The translations under genes and the position numbers were made by a program. The notes beneath the pieces were generated by a model. The model saw nothing but the letters and a program-made list of their open reading frames with translations, was not told the origin of the DNA and ran no database searches. DNA of 64,000 bases from Azadirachta indica (lineage: Eukaryota > Streptophyta > Magnoliopsida > Sapindales > Meliaceae), in assembly GCA_022749755.1 (NCBI GenBank), contig CM040440.1, positions 11,767,269 to 11,831,268 on the forward strand, given 5' to 3'. Positions within the stretch are counted from its first letter, which is position 1; each line of letters starts with the position of its first letter. This document shows positions 33,721 through 45,593 of this stretch, piece after piece.

Positions 33721-36700
33721 TGTGCTAATGAACAACAAATAATAACCTCTCATGCTCACTATATGCGAATCGACTGCTGACGTTGATAAAAGATCAAAAG
33801 TTAGCTTCAGTTGTAATATTTATTGTAGATGGTGACACCCACTATTGTAAACACACTGAATAAATCGTTCTAATCCTAGTAATAAATTCATAAGGATTAA
33901 TATGAAACAACTCATACAACATTTGAATAAATTATCCATTTGTTATATGTTGATCTATACAAACTCCTTCATTACTCTACCAGCAATGTCTGTTCCCATG
34001 CCTCTATACAAAGTAACTATCGTGAGCGGCAGCCATACTTGAACTAAAATATAATAATATATGTTAGTCAACTATCGTGAGCAACTCATCAAGGATATGT
34101 ACTATTTTAGGCACTATTTTCTTCTAATTTTCCTTTTACTTGATTCAAGTAATAGGCAAATTTCCTCTTGCTCGAAAATACAGCATAGAACATCTCAAAA
34201 TTTTCATCTTCTCACACAAAAGTGTACCAATCCCATTCAAACATAAAAAATATAGTCCATTTAACAACTTCTACATTACATTGCCTAATTACGCATATAA
34301 TAAATTAAATAAATGAATTGACAATTTTTTCAATATTTTTCCTTTGTTTGCATGAAAAGGAACTCAACTTTAAACACTCAGTTTATTGTAAGTAAAGCTT
34401 GTAATTTCAATAAATAGCAATGTAGTCGAAAGCTTATGTAAGAATTTTTTGTTTGGTATTGAGATGTTGAGTTTTTTGGGAGAGAAATGTAAGGGGAAGT
34501 GAAAGTATTGACTTAGTTATTTCTTAATATAATTTTGAATGTGGTAATTTGTGAATTAGGGGTTTAAAAGGTGGTGATAATTATAAATTTTTTAAATAAT
34601 TAATGTGGAAAATTTCCCAAAATTGAAAATATGTATTATTAAAAAATATTTGCTAATAATTTCTCTTTTTTATATTTTTCTATTAGGGAGAATTTCCGAT
34701 TCCCCCTCCTTCTTTGGCCTAATACCTTGATACCCCAAGTTGTTTCATTAGCACTTTAAGTCTCCTCCGATATTATGTCTGTTAGTTGAAAGTGTTAAAT
34801 TTTGAGGGCAATTTCATACTTTCATTAGATTGCGTGTGAGTATGGATAATACCTGTTGTGTTGTTAGAATTTAGATCAAAAACAGTCCTAAGACACTTAT
34901 TATAGCCTACCAGCCTTATCTCAATAAAAACAATAAAAAAAACACTTTTGAACTTAAAAAACACTTTGAACTTAAAAATAGTATAAGCAAAATAGTGGCC
35001 ATCATAAGCAAGTTAACAAAGACTTTTGGCTTTTATTCTCATCTTTTGTTCATTTCCTTCTTATTATGCGGCAAGCATAACTTAACTTTGAACCTATATT
35101 TAAACTCATCTTCAAACCCAAATCAACAAATACCATACTTGCGATAAAATTGTGACGTTTGACATCCATTTTAAGGAAAAATTAGGGGTTAGGTTCTCTT
35201 TATATTTTTTGACTGTAATTTGGCATGAAGGCTCTCGATTAAAACACAAAAAACATTTTACAAGTGAGTATTCAAATGCACTTGAACTGGAGTGAAAAGC
35301 TATTGTTTTAGTTAGCTTGTTAATTGTCTTGTTTATTTGATGTTATTATTTTTCAAATATGTTTTTTGTCGAGTATCTGAAAAAGTTTATTTTCCTGTGG
35401 TTTTATCTGTTATGGCTATAGGTACTATGTTGACTTAGGAATGGTTTCTTTCATCTTTATTTTTTGTATAAGAATTTTTGGATATGTAAGGTGATTTGAT
35501 GGTACAATGATTACTATTTAGATGTGGGCGAAGATGGGTTTGTGATTTTTTTTCTTGCTGCTGGATATATAATGCTGAATATAGTGTAAAATTGTAGTCA
35601 TTGTTTTTGGATAGGTGTTTATGCTTACATCATTGTTTTTTTAGGTATATACTTTATGTTCAGATTACATGTAACATGCTCAAAATAGGGGCAAACAGAG
35701 GAAGTTATTGCGTCTTGTTATTGATGGATAACTAGTAGTTTGTTATTCATGGTTATGTTGACAAGATGGATATTGATGAATAATGGTTATGTGTTGTTGT
35801 TGATAAGAAGGACATTACTTGAATCAACATTGTCATTATGTTTTGTGGCATGACAGTTGAAGTGAGGAAGGTTGATGTCAATCGTTGTGGTTTGATATCA
35901 ATGACTTATTAGAGGTCATTCAAAATCAATACAAATTAGATGACGAACAATTCATTATTAATATGGTTGTCCCTAATCAAACGAGAGATTACTATTGGAC
36001 AATGATAATGACTTCATGAAGATCTTTGGACAAAGGCTTCAACTATCTACTAGTGAAAAAGGATACGCTGCCTTCACAACAAGAAGAACCAATTCAAAAA
36101 ATGTTATTTTGTGATCCAAAAACCTACACTTGAATGTGTTATGGATGATGAAGCAGACGATGTTGATAATGACTTCCCTGTTTCCTAAGTCATTTAAGCA
36201 CAAATACAAGCAATAGAAAAAGAGCGTGCAGAATAAAGAGGGCTAGAACAAAGGAATGCATCCCCTATAGTTGATGAGTTATATTATAAAGATATAGATT
36301 TTGATATGATGGATGCAATTAATAGGTTATTTACAGCTTGTGGAGAAGATTCAAATGACCAGAATGAGAAAAGTAATCAAAGAGAAAATAATGTGTTATA
36401 TTTTAACCCAAGGGGTGAAAATGAGGTTGCTAATGTTAGTGAAATGGACAATCATCATGCTGTTGAGGCGGGGGGGTAGAATTTGAAGATTTTGAAGATG
36501 AAGATTATGAAAGAAGAAGTGAAGATCGGTTGAATAGACTAATAATGATGTTGGGGATTTTCTGGATTCTGAAAAAGATGCTAATGTTGGGAATGTTGAG
36601 GATAGTGGTAAGTGTCACCATCGGATGATGAGGAGGTGCTGATAGAGTATATTTTGATGACGTTATGATGCTGATATCAATTTTGAAGATGAAGAAAATA

Positions 36701-38269
36701 TTGAGTGCAAAATGGTAAGGGATTTGAGGGGTAGATTAGATAGATAGAATACGAATAGAGGATGACATAAAAATTGTAGCTGGCCAAACCTTTAATAGTA
36801 TCTATGAGTTTAGAAACGTTTTAAAGGATTATGCAATTCAAAAGGGTTTTGTTTGAACAAAATTAAGAATGAGAGTAATAGGGTAATTACAATATGTGTG
36901 ATGCCAAACTGTAATTAGAGGATTCATGCCTTTGTTGTGGTGGATAAGGTAACTTTCATGATAAGGTTAATTTCAACCAAGGACCATACTTGCAAGAGGA
37001 AGTTCAAGAACCCCGAGGTCACAAGTGATTGGATTGCCAAGAAAATATATACAACCATCAAGAACAATCTAGCTATATGTTCGGATGCATTAGCTATTAA
37101 GTTTTGCAAAATGTTTGGTGTTGGGAAAACAAAAAAAAGGTTGTACATAGTTAAGAAGAAAGCTCTTAGGATGGCAGCAGCTGGCTTCACGAGTTCTTAC
37201 ACTTGGCTTCAGGATTATGGCCACATTTTACTGAAAAAGAATAGAGGAGCAACTGTAAAAATCTAACAAGATTCTATTGACAACTTCAAAAGGATGTTCG
37301 TGAGCTTTGCGACACAACAAATATGATGGGCTGTGTAAGAGGTTTATTAGTATGGATGGTTTTGTCACCTAAGGACACCCTATGGTGGGATCGTGCTCAG
37401 TGCAGTAGCCTTAGATGCCAATAATGATATCTTCCCTTTAGCTATTTGTGTATGTAAAGGTGAAAATTTAGACAGTTGGAGTCAGTTTCTTTCATTACTT
37501 AAAAAGCATATGCACATAATAGATGTGATGTTAATTACTTTCATGTTTGATAGACAGAAAAGAGTGATGGCAGTATTGGAAATCCACTTCCTTGCAGTAG
37601 ACATTACGTACTGTTTCTTGCTCTTTTTTATTCTAAAATTTTGTGCTTTACTAAATCCCATTTATATGATTTATTAATATTGGAATTTCCCTCTTCTTCC
37701 ATTCCTAGTGAAGCAACCCCTTTTGGAGATTAAATCTTTTCTTACTTAGGACAGCATAGGTTTCCCTAATTATAGATTTCATTAATTTTTCTAATTATTG
37801 GCAATTGTTTTTGGTGTCCAATGGCTTTTCTCTTGATGCTGACTACTACTGCATACATTTTTGGCTTTTTGATTTCCCGTTAACATGCTGGTTGCATGTT
37901 TGGAATGCTTGTTGGATTTTGTTTATTGGTTTGGTGGTTTTCTTGTTTGTTTCCATGTCACTACTAGGTTGTTGGCTGGTTGCTGCTTGACTTTTTGGTT
38001 ACAAATTTGGCTTGTTGGTCTTATTTTATTACTGGGTTCTATTGTTTGTCTTTTTCATTTGCTGCTATGTTTGGATGTAGCTACTAGATTCTACTTGTTT
38101 GGATTGTGAAATTGGCTTTCTCATGTTCTTACATTTTTTTTTAATTCTTTATTCATGTTTCTAACATGATTATTCAAACACTACTATGCTTTTTCCTCCT
38201 TTATATATTTTTTGGCCTTTGTTACTATGTTTGCTCTAAGCTTTTGCTTGGAGATTACATAAAAAAAAA

Positions 38270-39020
38270 TGACATGATTTAATGGTTACTTTATTTTACT
38301 TATTGATTTATTCACATGATTTAATCGCTTTTTATATGATTTATTCATATGATTTAATCGTTGCTTTATTTTATTTAGTGCTCACTTTACTATATGATTT
38401 TATTCACATGGTGTAATGATTGATTTATTTTACTTAGGACTTATTTTACTATATTTCCCTCGTATGATTTAGTTTTGTGCTGCGTTCAGACCATCCTTAA
38501 TTGCTACATTTTTCCCTTTGGCTGTTTTTGAGTTTGATTTAACTAAAACATTTCTTCTTTTTAAAGATTTTAAGAGTCAATGCTTGCTTATTTTAATTTT
38601 TAAGCACCATACTTAATTTTTTTTTTTTTTTTTTGGTCTGCATATTTGTGCTTAATGTATCTGCTGTTTCTTGCTCTTTTTTATTCTAACATATTGTGCT
38701 TTATTGTATTTCACATATATGATTTATTGACATGATTTAATGGTGATTGATTTATTTTACTTAGTGCTTTCTTTTTATATGATTTATTAACATGGTGTAA
38801 TGATTGATTTATTTTACTTAGTGGTTACTTTATTATATTTCACTTATATGATTTAGTTTTTGTGCTGCATTCATACTATCATTATGTTCTTTTTCATTTC
38901 TGAGTTTGATTTAACTAAAACATTTCTTTTTTTAAACGATTTTAAGAGTTAATGCTTGCTTATTTCATTTTAGTATTTTTTGACTTATTTTTAAGCAATA
39001 TGCTTTTTTTTTTGTTTTCA
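38270..39020 (+). repeat. Tandem duplication of T-rich sequence inside the transposase relic
   Basis: 38310-38640 and 38715-39020 share long phrases in the same order: TGTAATGATTGATTTATTTTAC, ATGATTTAGTTTT, GAGTTTGATTTAACTAAAAC and AATGCTTGCTTATTT. The TTTCTTGCTCTTTTTTATTCTA phrase near 38670 also recurs from about 37613. The region behaves like an expanded intron. Confidence 0.7.
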
Positions 39021-39040
39021 AATTTGTGCTTAACATAGAT

Positions 39041-39670
39041 TAGGGATGGCAATGGGGCGGGGTGGGGGTGGGGAGGCATGTCCCGTTCTCCACCCCGTTT
39101 TCTATTTTAACTTCCATTCCCCGTTCCATTCCCCACTAAATTTAATGGGATGGGGATGGAGAATCCCTGCATGGGGAATGAGTTCCCTATCCCCATATCA
39201 ATTCCCATTTTTATATTATTTTTATAAATTAATTTTGATAATATAAGAATTTAATTAAAAATAAAAATATTATTAATATATTATTGAAAACACAATATGG
39301 AGTCTTTTTAATTTTTAATCTTTTACTTTTTATTTGTAAATTCTATTTTTTATAAGATTAATTCATGACTTCATAATTTTTTATTACTAATTACATTTAA
39401 TTATAATATATAATTTTAGAAATGATAATATATAATTATATTTATATATATAATTTAATTTATAAATTATAATATATTTATATTATGTTTTATTGTGGAA
39501 TGGGGTGGGGGTGAGGTGGGGAGAAGTAAACTAATCTCCGTCCCATTAATAAATTGGAAATTAATTTCTCCCCGTTCCCCGCTCCGTTCCCCAAAATTTA
39601 TCTAAATTCTTCCCCGTTGGGGATGGATCCCCGTGGGTTTGGGGCCCCATGGGGAATTTTGCCATCCCTA
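39041..39670 (+). mobile_element. Non-autonomous hAT element, family A, TSD ACATAGAT
   Basis: The ends are TAGGGATGGCAA and its inverse TTGCCATCCCTA (here TTTGCCATCCCTA), with perfect 8-bp repeats ACATAGAT at 39033-39040 and 39671-39678. The subterminal 39054-39073 reads as four G-runs (GGGG-C-GGGG-T-GGGGG-T-GGGG). No transposase is present. It is nested in the MULE and is the best preserved copy of this family here. Confidence 0.9.
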
Positions 39671-41216
39671 ACATAGATACTGTGCTAGGTAATATATGCA
39701 AACTTTAGGAAGTTGTTCACTTTCAAACTCTTGGGGGATAATTTGGAGAGCTTTACGCCAACAAACAGGCTGGACTTTGATTGTACAATAGATACAATTA
39801 AAGAAATTGAGCTTAGTAAGTACAATGGCTATTGTAGAATGATCTACACATATGGTCATGCCACTTATTCAGTCATTTCTTCAAAATAGATTACGTTACA
39901 AACAATATGTCCGAGTCATGAAACGGTTTCCTTAATGAGCAAAAAAAGAAGCCCATTATTAAGCTACTAGAGTTTATTCGACTTAAATTAATGAAAAATA
40001 TTATTAGTAGGCAAGAAAAGTGTTCAAAGTGGCCTACCAACCTACCTCCAAGAGTTCAAAGGAAGATTAACAAGTTGTCAAAGGTTGCAAGGAAGCTGTT
40101 GGTTATCAAATCTAGCAAGCATTAGTTTGAGTTTATTAATTTTGGTTAACATTGTCGATCTTAACCAAAAATAGTCAACATATGACTGTTTAGGTTGGTA
40201 GTTAAGTAAGTTGCCAAGCAAGCATGCATTGTCTTATATCATGCACTCTAACCTTAACTCAGCTGATTACATCGACAATGTTATGACCAAAAAGCTTTAT
40301 GTAGCCAAATACTCATCGACAATCAATCCTTTGCCTGACAAGTTGATGTGACCAAGAATAGATTTGCCATATTTGAAGCTCCAAAAATAATTTCCAAGAC
40401 TAGAAGGCCAAAATATAATCAAAGAAAATACCTAAACGAGCCTCTACGTGAAAAAAGAAGATACACCACCAACTGTACAAAATGCAAACAACTTGGTCAC
40501 AATAGAAGAAGTTGCCCACTTATAAAGGTATGCAAACATTTTAGGTTTTGATGTTTGCGATAAAGAATGACATCAAATTTCTTGCTTTGGTTACTAATAT
40601 TGACTATGCTTTGGGTAGAACAAGTTGGAACTTTAAGCTAAATCTCAACTACCCCGCGTACAAAACCAAAACCATTTCAACTATTATTACTTATTCGATT
40701 GACTTTTTAAATGTGTGCTATATAAATATATTCCAAATCTAATTTTATTATTCTGCAACAGTTATAAGAAACCAAAGGAAGAGGAGAAAAGCTAGTAAGG
40801 AAAAGGCAAATGAAGGCGGTAAAAGAAGATTGAATTCTCAAAGGAGACAATAACACTCAGGTCAACTTTCTAATATGCAAAGCGACTTGAAGAGTATGAT
40901 TAATTATGCAGTCGAACCTATATACTCTGTCAAACCTATTCATACATTAGTTAAAATATTAATACAAAACTCTCTTAGATCTTTTATGCTTGCATGCAAT
41001 AATGATACATGATATAACTACCATTAAAGCTTTTTTCGCTGATTTTTTGATGTTTTGGCTTTGTTGGACATGGAATACACGTGATAAACATAGGCTTTGT
41101 CATTTTGAACGATAATCTTGTATCAAACAATATGCATCTTGCCGTTAGGCATTTTGAGAATTCTCTCTTTGATTTTGCAATGGATATTTGAATTAATCCT
41201 ACAAATATATTTTGTA

Positions 41217-41650
41217 TCAAATATTATATATGTTGAATACAATTACATTTTTTGTGTACAATTAGAGTTTTGAAAGCTTGCATAAATTGTATTATACAAA
41301 TGCATAACAATATTATTATTACCATCATCATCTTCTTAGTATTAGCATTGGCCTTTGTTGCTTTTTTAGGTTTCTCATTAACTTCATCTTTTGATTTACG
41401 CATGATGCAATTGAGCTTGCAGACTAGAAATTATGCTTGATATTGCCATCTCTCCCACATTAGCATGTATGTCTTGCTTGATTGATTTCCAGAAATTGAA
41501 AAACCCACAATCCTCTTGTTGCTTACAGTAGAAAGACAATTTGTTTGGATTTTTTGAACTCTCTGATATTCTAACCCAAGCCTTGACTGACACCACATTG
41601 ACAATACCCACTTTTAAACTTGAAGATTCCACCATCGATATCACTTAGAT
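41217..41650 (-). pseudogene. GRF-type zinc-finger small protein relic inside the MULE
   Basis: On the minus strand from ATG at 41637 the reading begins MVESSSLK. In another frame YCQCGVS follows, then back in the first frame AWVRISESSKNPNKL, and after that a Cys and DCGFFNFW. This is the GRF zinc-finger pattern Cys-x-Cys-Gly, Asn-Pro, Cys, Cys-x-Phe-Phe-x-x-Trp. After a TAA a further frame reads MRKSKDEVNEKPKK and a hydrophobic VIIILLCICIIQF segment, the C-terminal membrane-like tail common in small plant GRF proteins. The frames are broken at two or more points. It is convergent with the transposase, the position of mudrB in maize MuDR. Plant GRF proteins of this size are numerous and often transposon-linked, and their function is largely unknown. 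Confidence 0.6.
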
Positions 41651-41717
41651 TTGCATTGTTTTTGTTTAGTCCATAGGGTACTAATATATATTGGTTGAGA
41701 TCATCACTACTTAGCTT

Positions 41718-41741
41718 CCAAAAAAAAAAAAAAAAAAAAAA
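41718..41741 (+). repeat. Poly(A) run
   Basis: About 24 consecutive A bases, between the GRF relic and the right MULE end. Confidence 0.85.
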
Positions 41742-42482
41742 CCCCACAACTTGGGTCCTATATACAAGAAAAGGAAAGCTTATTAGGGTTTTTTTTAAAA
41801 CTCGAAGATACCTAATACAACCTTCCTCCCGAATCTACATAATTTGTTCCTTTATTTGATTATTCCTTCATTCACTCGCACTCCTCAAGGGTTGAATAAT
41901 GCTTGTTGTATTGTTTGTTTGTGTGTTTTTGTGTTGAAAGAATGAGATTGTAAAGAAAATGAGGAGAAAGTTTTTGTTGATAGAATGGAAGAATGGGGAA
42001 GTGAAGATAATAAGGATAGAATGGCAAAGTATATAACATGATTTATGACTATTCAATTTGTTTTTTCCATTTTGCCCCCAATTAAAAAAAAAATCAAGTT
42101 ATCATTCTTATATTCACATAAAGGGTATTTTGGTAATTTTGTTCGACAATCTTTTTAATGTCCAAGTTTCAATTTTCAAAGTCAAACCTTTAACGATAAA
42201 TATTATTTATTAAAACGAAAACATTCCATATCAAAAAATACAATTACTTATTATAATATATAAAATAACCACAAGTACAGGCATTATAGTAACTTGTCCT
42301 TTGAATCCCTTAAAATATATGTTTGAACTCTTTGATTTTTGTAGGTGACAGATGAGAGTTGATGTGACTTCAAAAGGGTAAAAATATAATTGCTCTCAAA
42401 ATTTAACATTTTTAGCTAATGGAGAAAATGTCACAAGAGACTCGGGTTTTAGGCCGAAAAAATGGGGAATCGAGATTCTCCC

Positions 42483-43582
42483 ATTTTATTGCTATTAGAC
42501 TTTATCAAACTTTAATTTTTGAAATAACATTAATATCCCTTTGACTCATGGTGATCAATACAATTAGCTACATATTGTTAATTTTTTAATAAGGATAAAT
42601 ATAATTACAAAAGATATAAAAAAATTACTAATATATAAAATTAATTAATTAAAAAATTAAAAGAAAAAGAAAAAGAAAAAGAGACCTGTAGAATAACTTT
42701 CATAACTTAATTTTCATAAATTATTAGTCTAAAGTACGAAAAAACAATTTAAAAATAAAAAAAAACCAACTGAATAAATAATATTTTTTTTTCTTTATTT
42801 TTTTTTCCAAAAAATCATTCATATAAAATCACAACCCATTATAAGATTGAGATGCTTCATTGACTCAGATATTAATTTCTCAAAATTCTGTAACAATTTA
42901 TTACACCCAAAATTAGCAACATCAACTCAGACATTAATTTAATTTTTAAATTTTTATAATATCAATTTGATTATAAATATACTTATTTTTAAAAAAATTT
43001 AAAATTTCAAAACTATATTTAACTTTTACATATAATTGTTATTATTTAACAATTAGTTAATAATATAAATTTTATATGTTTAATTTTAATTATTACATCT
43101 AAATTATTTTTTAAATTAAAAAATATAAATTATATATATTTGAATATTAAAAGAATGGTTCGGTTTACTTGATTTGATGGTTCAAGTTGGGTTATGTAAG
43201 GGTAAAGTTGGAAGAAAAATGGAGATAGGGGGGTAACGGGTATTTTTGAAACTATAAGGGAAATTAGGTAGTTAGCCCAAACTTTAGGGTGGTAATAGAC
43301 ATTTTTCCGATATTAATTTCCCAAAATTCTGTAACAATTTATTACACCCAAAATTAGCAACATCAACTGCATAGGCAATACCACCTTAAGATAAGAATCA
43401 ACAAGAAGAAAGTTGTAAAATTGTAGCAACACAAGAAGAGCTATCTTGCCGTGAAATGATATTGTGTTATGCGACAACTAAGTGTTTTGAAATTATGGGA
43501 AAAAAAATATGTATATTTTTCCGCTTCTCTATTTTTTTCATCAATGCACAAGCACACTCCCCACACACTAGGGAGGCATAAC
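42483..43582. other. AT-rich intergenic sequence with a duplicated 60-bp word
   Basis: The phrase starting GATATTAATTTC and ending AGCAACATCAACT occurs at 42868-42927 and again at 43309-43368, in the same orientation and nearly identical. The sequence between ends with transposon-like text (GGGGGGTAACGGGTATTTTTG). No gene is seen. Confidence 0.6.
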
Positions 43583-44205
43583 TAGGTATGGTAATAGGGC
43601 GGGGTGGAGGTGGAGAGACATTTCCCATTCTCCACCCCGTTTTTTATTTTAAAGCTCATTTCTCATCCCATTCTCCACTAAATTTAATGGGATGGAGATG
43701 GAGAATCCCCGCACGGGGAATGAGCTCCCTATCCCCATATCAATTCTCTATTTTATATTATTTTTATAAATTAATTTTAATAATATAAGAATTTAATTAA
43801 CTTAAATAAAAATATTATTAATATATTATTGGAAACACAATATAGGGTCTTTTTAATTTTTAATTTTTAATTTTTTATTTGTATATTTTATTTTTTATAA
43901 CATTAATTCGTGACTCCATAATTTTTTATTACTAATTACATTTAATTATAATATATAATTTTATAAATTATAATATAAAATTATATTTACATATATAAAA
44001 TTTAATTTATAAATTATAATATATTTATATTATATTTTATTGGGGAATGGGGTGGGGAGAGGTAAACCAATCCCTGTCCCGTTAATAAATTGAGGATTAA
44101 TTTCTCTCCGTTTCTCACTCTATTCTCTGAAATTCATTTAAATTCCCCTCCGTTACATGTGGATCCCGTGGGTTTGGGGTCCTATGAGAAATTTTGCCAT
44201 CCCTA
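43583..44205 (+). mobile_element. Non-autonomous hAT element, family A, third copy
   Basis: It starts TAGGTATGGTAATAGGGCGGGG and ends TTTTGCCATCCCTA, in the same orientation as the copy at 39041 with which it aligns throughout. The flanking octamers GGCATAAC and AATACAAC agree only partly, so the TSD has decayed. Confidence 0.8.
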
Positions 44206-45345
44206 AATACAACAAACGTAGGTTGTTGCGAAACGAATGAGTTTTCTTTGACAGTTAAGCACTTTGTAATTAGAGGCAAAAAAAACTTATGTTCTTCTAC
44301 CCTTCCGTTTTCAACAAAAACGCACAAGCACACTCCTTACATCCTGAAGTGGTACGACTCACGTAGCCATCATGAAACGAAAACATTTTATATAAGGCTT
44401 GATGTAAGTGTTTTAATGATACTGTCCATCGCTAGTATGAAACACTATTTGAAATCTCAAGATTTACAAAGGACAAAGTTTTCTACAATCAATCATTTAT
44501 AAAGATTTAGCTCAATTGCAACAGAACGTACATGTTACTTGCCATTGCAAGAAAAGAGTGCTTGTGCTTTTTTTGGCTAAACAGACTTGTTTGAATGCGC
44601 ATGATATTCGAAGTACAAAATTTTCAACGCTAAATCAATTATGAAAATGCAATGCAACTGCGAAGGGATGCGGCACATGTTACTTTACATTACAAGAGGA
44701 GCTTATTGGTTCTCTTCAAGCAAATTTTCGGTTATGAAAATGCAACGTAATTGCGATGAAACACACCACATGTTATTTGCAAACGTGAGAGAAGCATGGT
44801 CATGTATTCCTGGCTTAAACAGACTCGTTTCAATGCGCATGATTTTTGATGGACAAAGTATTCAACAATGAGTCAGTTAATAAAATGCAACGTAATTACA
44901 ACGAGACATGCTAGATGTTACTTGCCATCGCGAGAGGAGGCCTGCAGCTAGTTCTTTTCTAGCTAAAATGAAACTGTTTGAAAATGTACAATTTTTAAGG
45001 TATATAGTTTTTCGTAATCAATAATTTATGACAATGCAACGCAATTGCGACAAAATGCATGATTTTCAATGGAAAATTTTTTCGACAATCAATCATTTAT
45101 GAAAATCCTGCACAATTGCGATGATGGGGTATGTTACTTGCGCTTTTTTGACTAAAACAAATATGTTTGAATCGGTTATGAAAATGCAAAACAATTGTAA
45201 GGGGATGCATCACTTATGCTGGTTCTTTTCTGGTTAAAATGGAACCATCTAAATGCACATGATTTTCAAAGGACAGTTTTTGTAATGAATCGTTTATGAA
45301 AATGCAATGCAATTACGATGGAATGCACCACATGTTTTTATTTTA
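44206..45345 (+). repeat. Degenerate satellite-like array, units mostly 75-165 bp
   Basis: The phrase TTATGAAAATGCAA(C)GCAATTGCGA and variants recur near 44639, 44732, 44877, 45025, 45096, 45176 and 45288. Each is usually followed by GATGCACCACATGTTACTTGCCA and then GTTTGAATGCGCATGATTTT. Units are variably truncated. Related text also precedes the hAT element (43480-43582 resembles 44270-44345, sharing GCACAAGCACACTCC), so the hAT landed in or beside the array. No coding role was found. Confidence 0.7.
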
Positions 45346-45593
45346 TAATTAATTAAGATTAATATTACTATTAATCTAATTTTTTTATATATTATATATA
45401 TTAAAAGTTATAAGTATAATTATAGATCAACCTCCGCCTGGTGGTTAAATCCTTTTACTTGCCTTTGAGTCTCAGGAAGAGTTTGCTTAGCAGTCCTAAT
45501 TAGTACTTCAAAGCTATTTTATGACATGTTTGGCAATTTTAACAAAAACTAATTATCTAAATCAAATTAGCAATTAGGGTGATTTTTGAATTA

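Larger units (their letters stand above)
30268..34618 (+). mobile_element. MULE-family element carrying a DUF1985-Ulp1 gene relic
   Basis: The left end (GGAAAATTTCTAACTATGACC) and the bases after it match the left arm of the MULE at 55174-57108: both have tracts of the form TGACCA, AAAAAATGAC, TTGGACAAA and CCCCTATGACCAAA. The right end (AATTTCCC at 34611-34618) and the sequence near 34140-34330 match that element's right arm, for example CATTACATTGCCTAATTACGC against CATTGTCTAATTACAC. The interior carries a decayed DUF1985 plus C48 peptidase gene. No transposase and no clear TSD were found. MULEs carrying Ulp1-like genes are known in plants (KI-MULE/Kaonashi type). Confidence 0.55.
35880..40560 (+). 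pseudogene. mudrA-like (MULE) transposase relic
   Basis: Domains can be followed in order through many frame breaks. First is an acidic N-terminal region (EDEDYERRSEDRLNRL near 36500). The MuDR DNA-binding domain follows (GQTFNSIYEFRNVLKDYAI near 36785-36840). Then comes KDHTCKRKFKNPEVTSDWIAKK and KKRLYIVKKKALRMAAAG at 36976-37180, typical of the region before the catalytic domain. Part of the MULE catalytic domain is readable (LSAVALDANNDIFPLA, GENLDSWSQFLSLLKK at 37393-37510). The KPIIKLLEFIRLKLM region lies near 39950, and a SWIM-like KLPSKHALSYIM near 40215 has lost its cysteines. A CCHC knuckle ends it (CTKCKQLGHNRRSC at 40471-40515). The middle holds duplicated T-rich sequence and a hAT insertion. 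It is non-functional. Confidence 0.75.
34686..42482 (+). mobile_element. Decayed MuDR-type MULE with transposase and GRF relics
   Basis: The ends are inverted repeats of about 130-150 bases: left GGGAGAATTTCCGATTCCCC, right (reversed) GGGAGAATCTCGATTCCCC. Both continue through TTTTTCGGCC/CTTTGGCC and a shared TGTTAAATTTTGAG. The 9-bp flanks TTTCTATTA and ATTTTATTG agree at six of nine places, a possible decayed TSD. Inside are a mudrA-like transposase relic on the plus strand and a convergent GRF zinc-finger relic on the minus strand. A hAT element is nested at 39041-39670. Confidence 0.75.

Noticed and set aside
37805..38109. Two overlapping hydrophobic frames with many Trp, Leu and Cys residues
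   Set aside because: They come from T/G-rich intron-like sequence in the MULE. The frames overlap each other and match no known membrane family.
44641..44871. Frame MKMQCNCEGMRHMLLYITRG, with repeated Cys and His residues suggesting a zinc-binding peptide
   Set aside because: It is a translation of satellite-like repeats. The frame is not kept in neighbouring units.
45425..45490. SINE-like phrase GCCTGGTGGTTAAATCC with a B-box-like TTTGAGTCTC
   Set aside because: The A box fits poorly and no 3' end or duplication could be defined.
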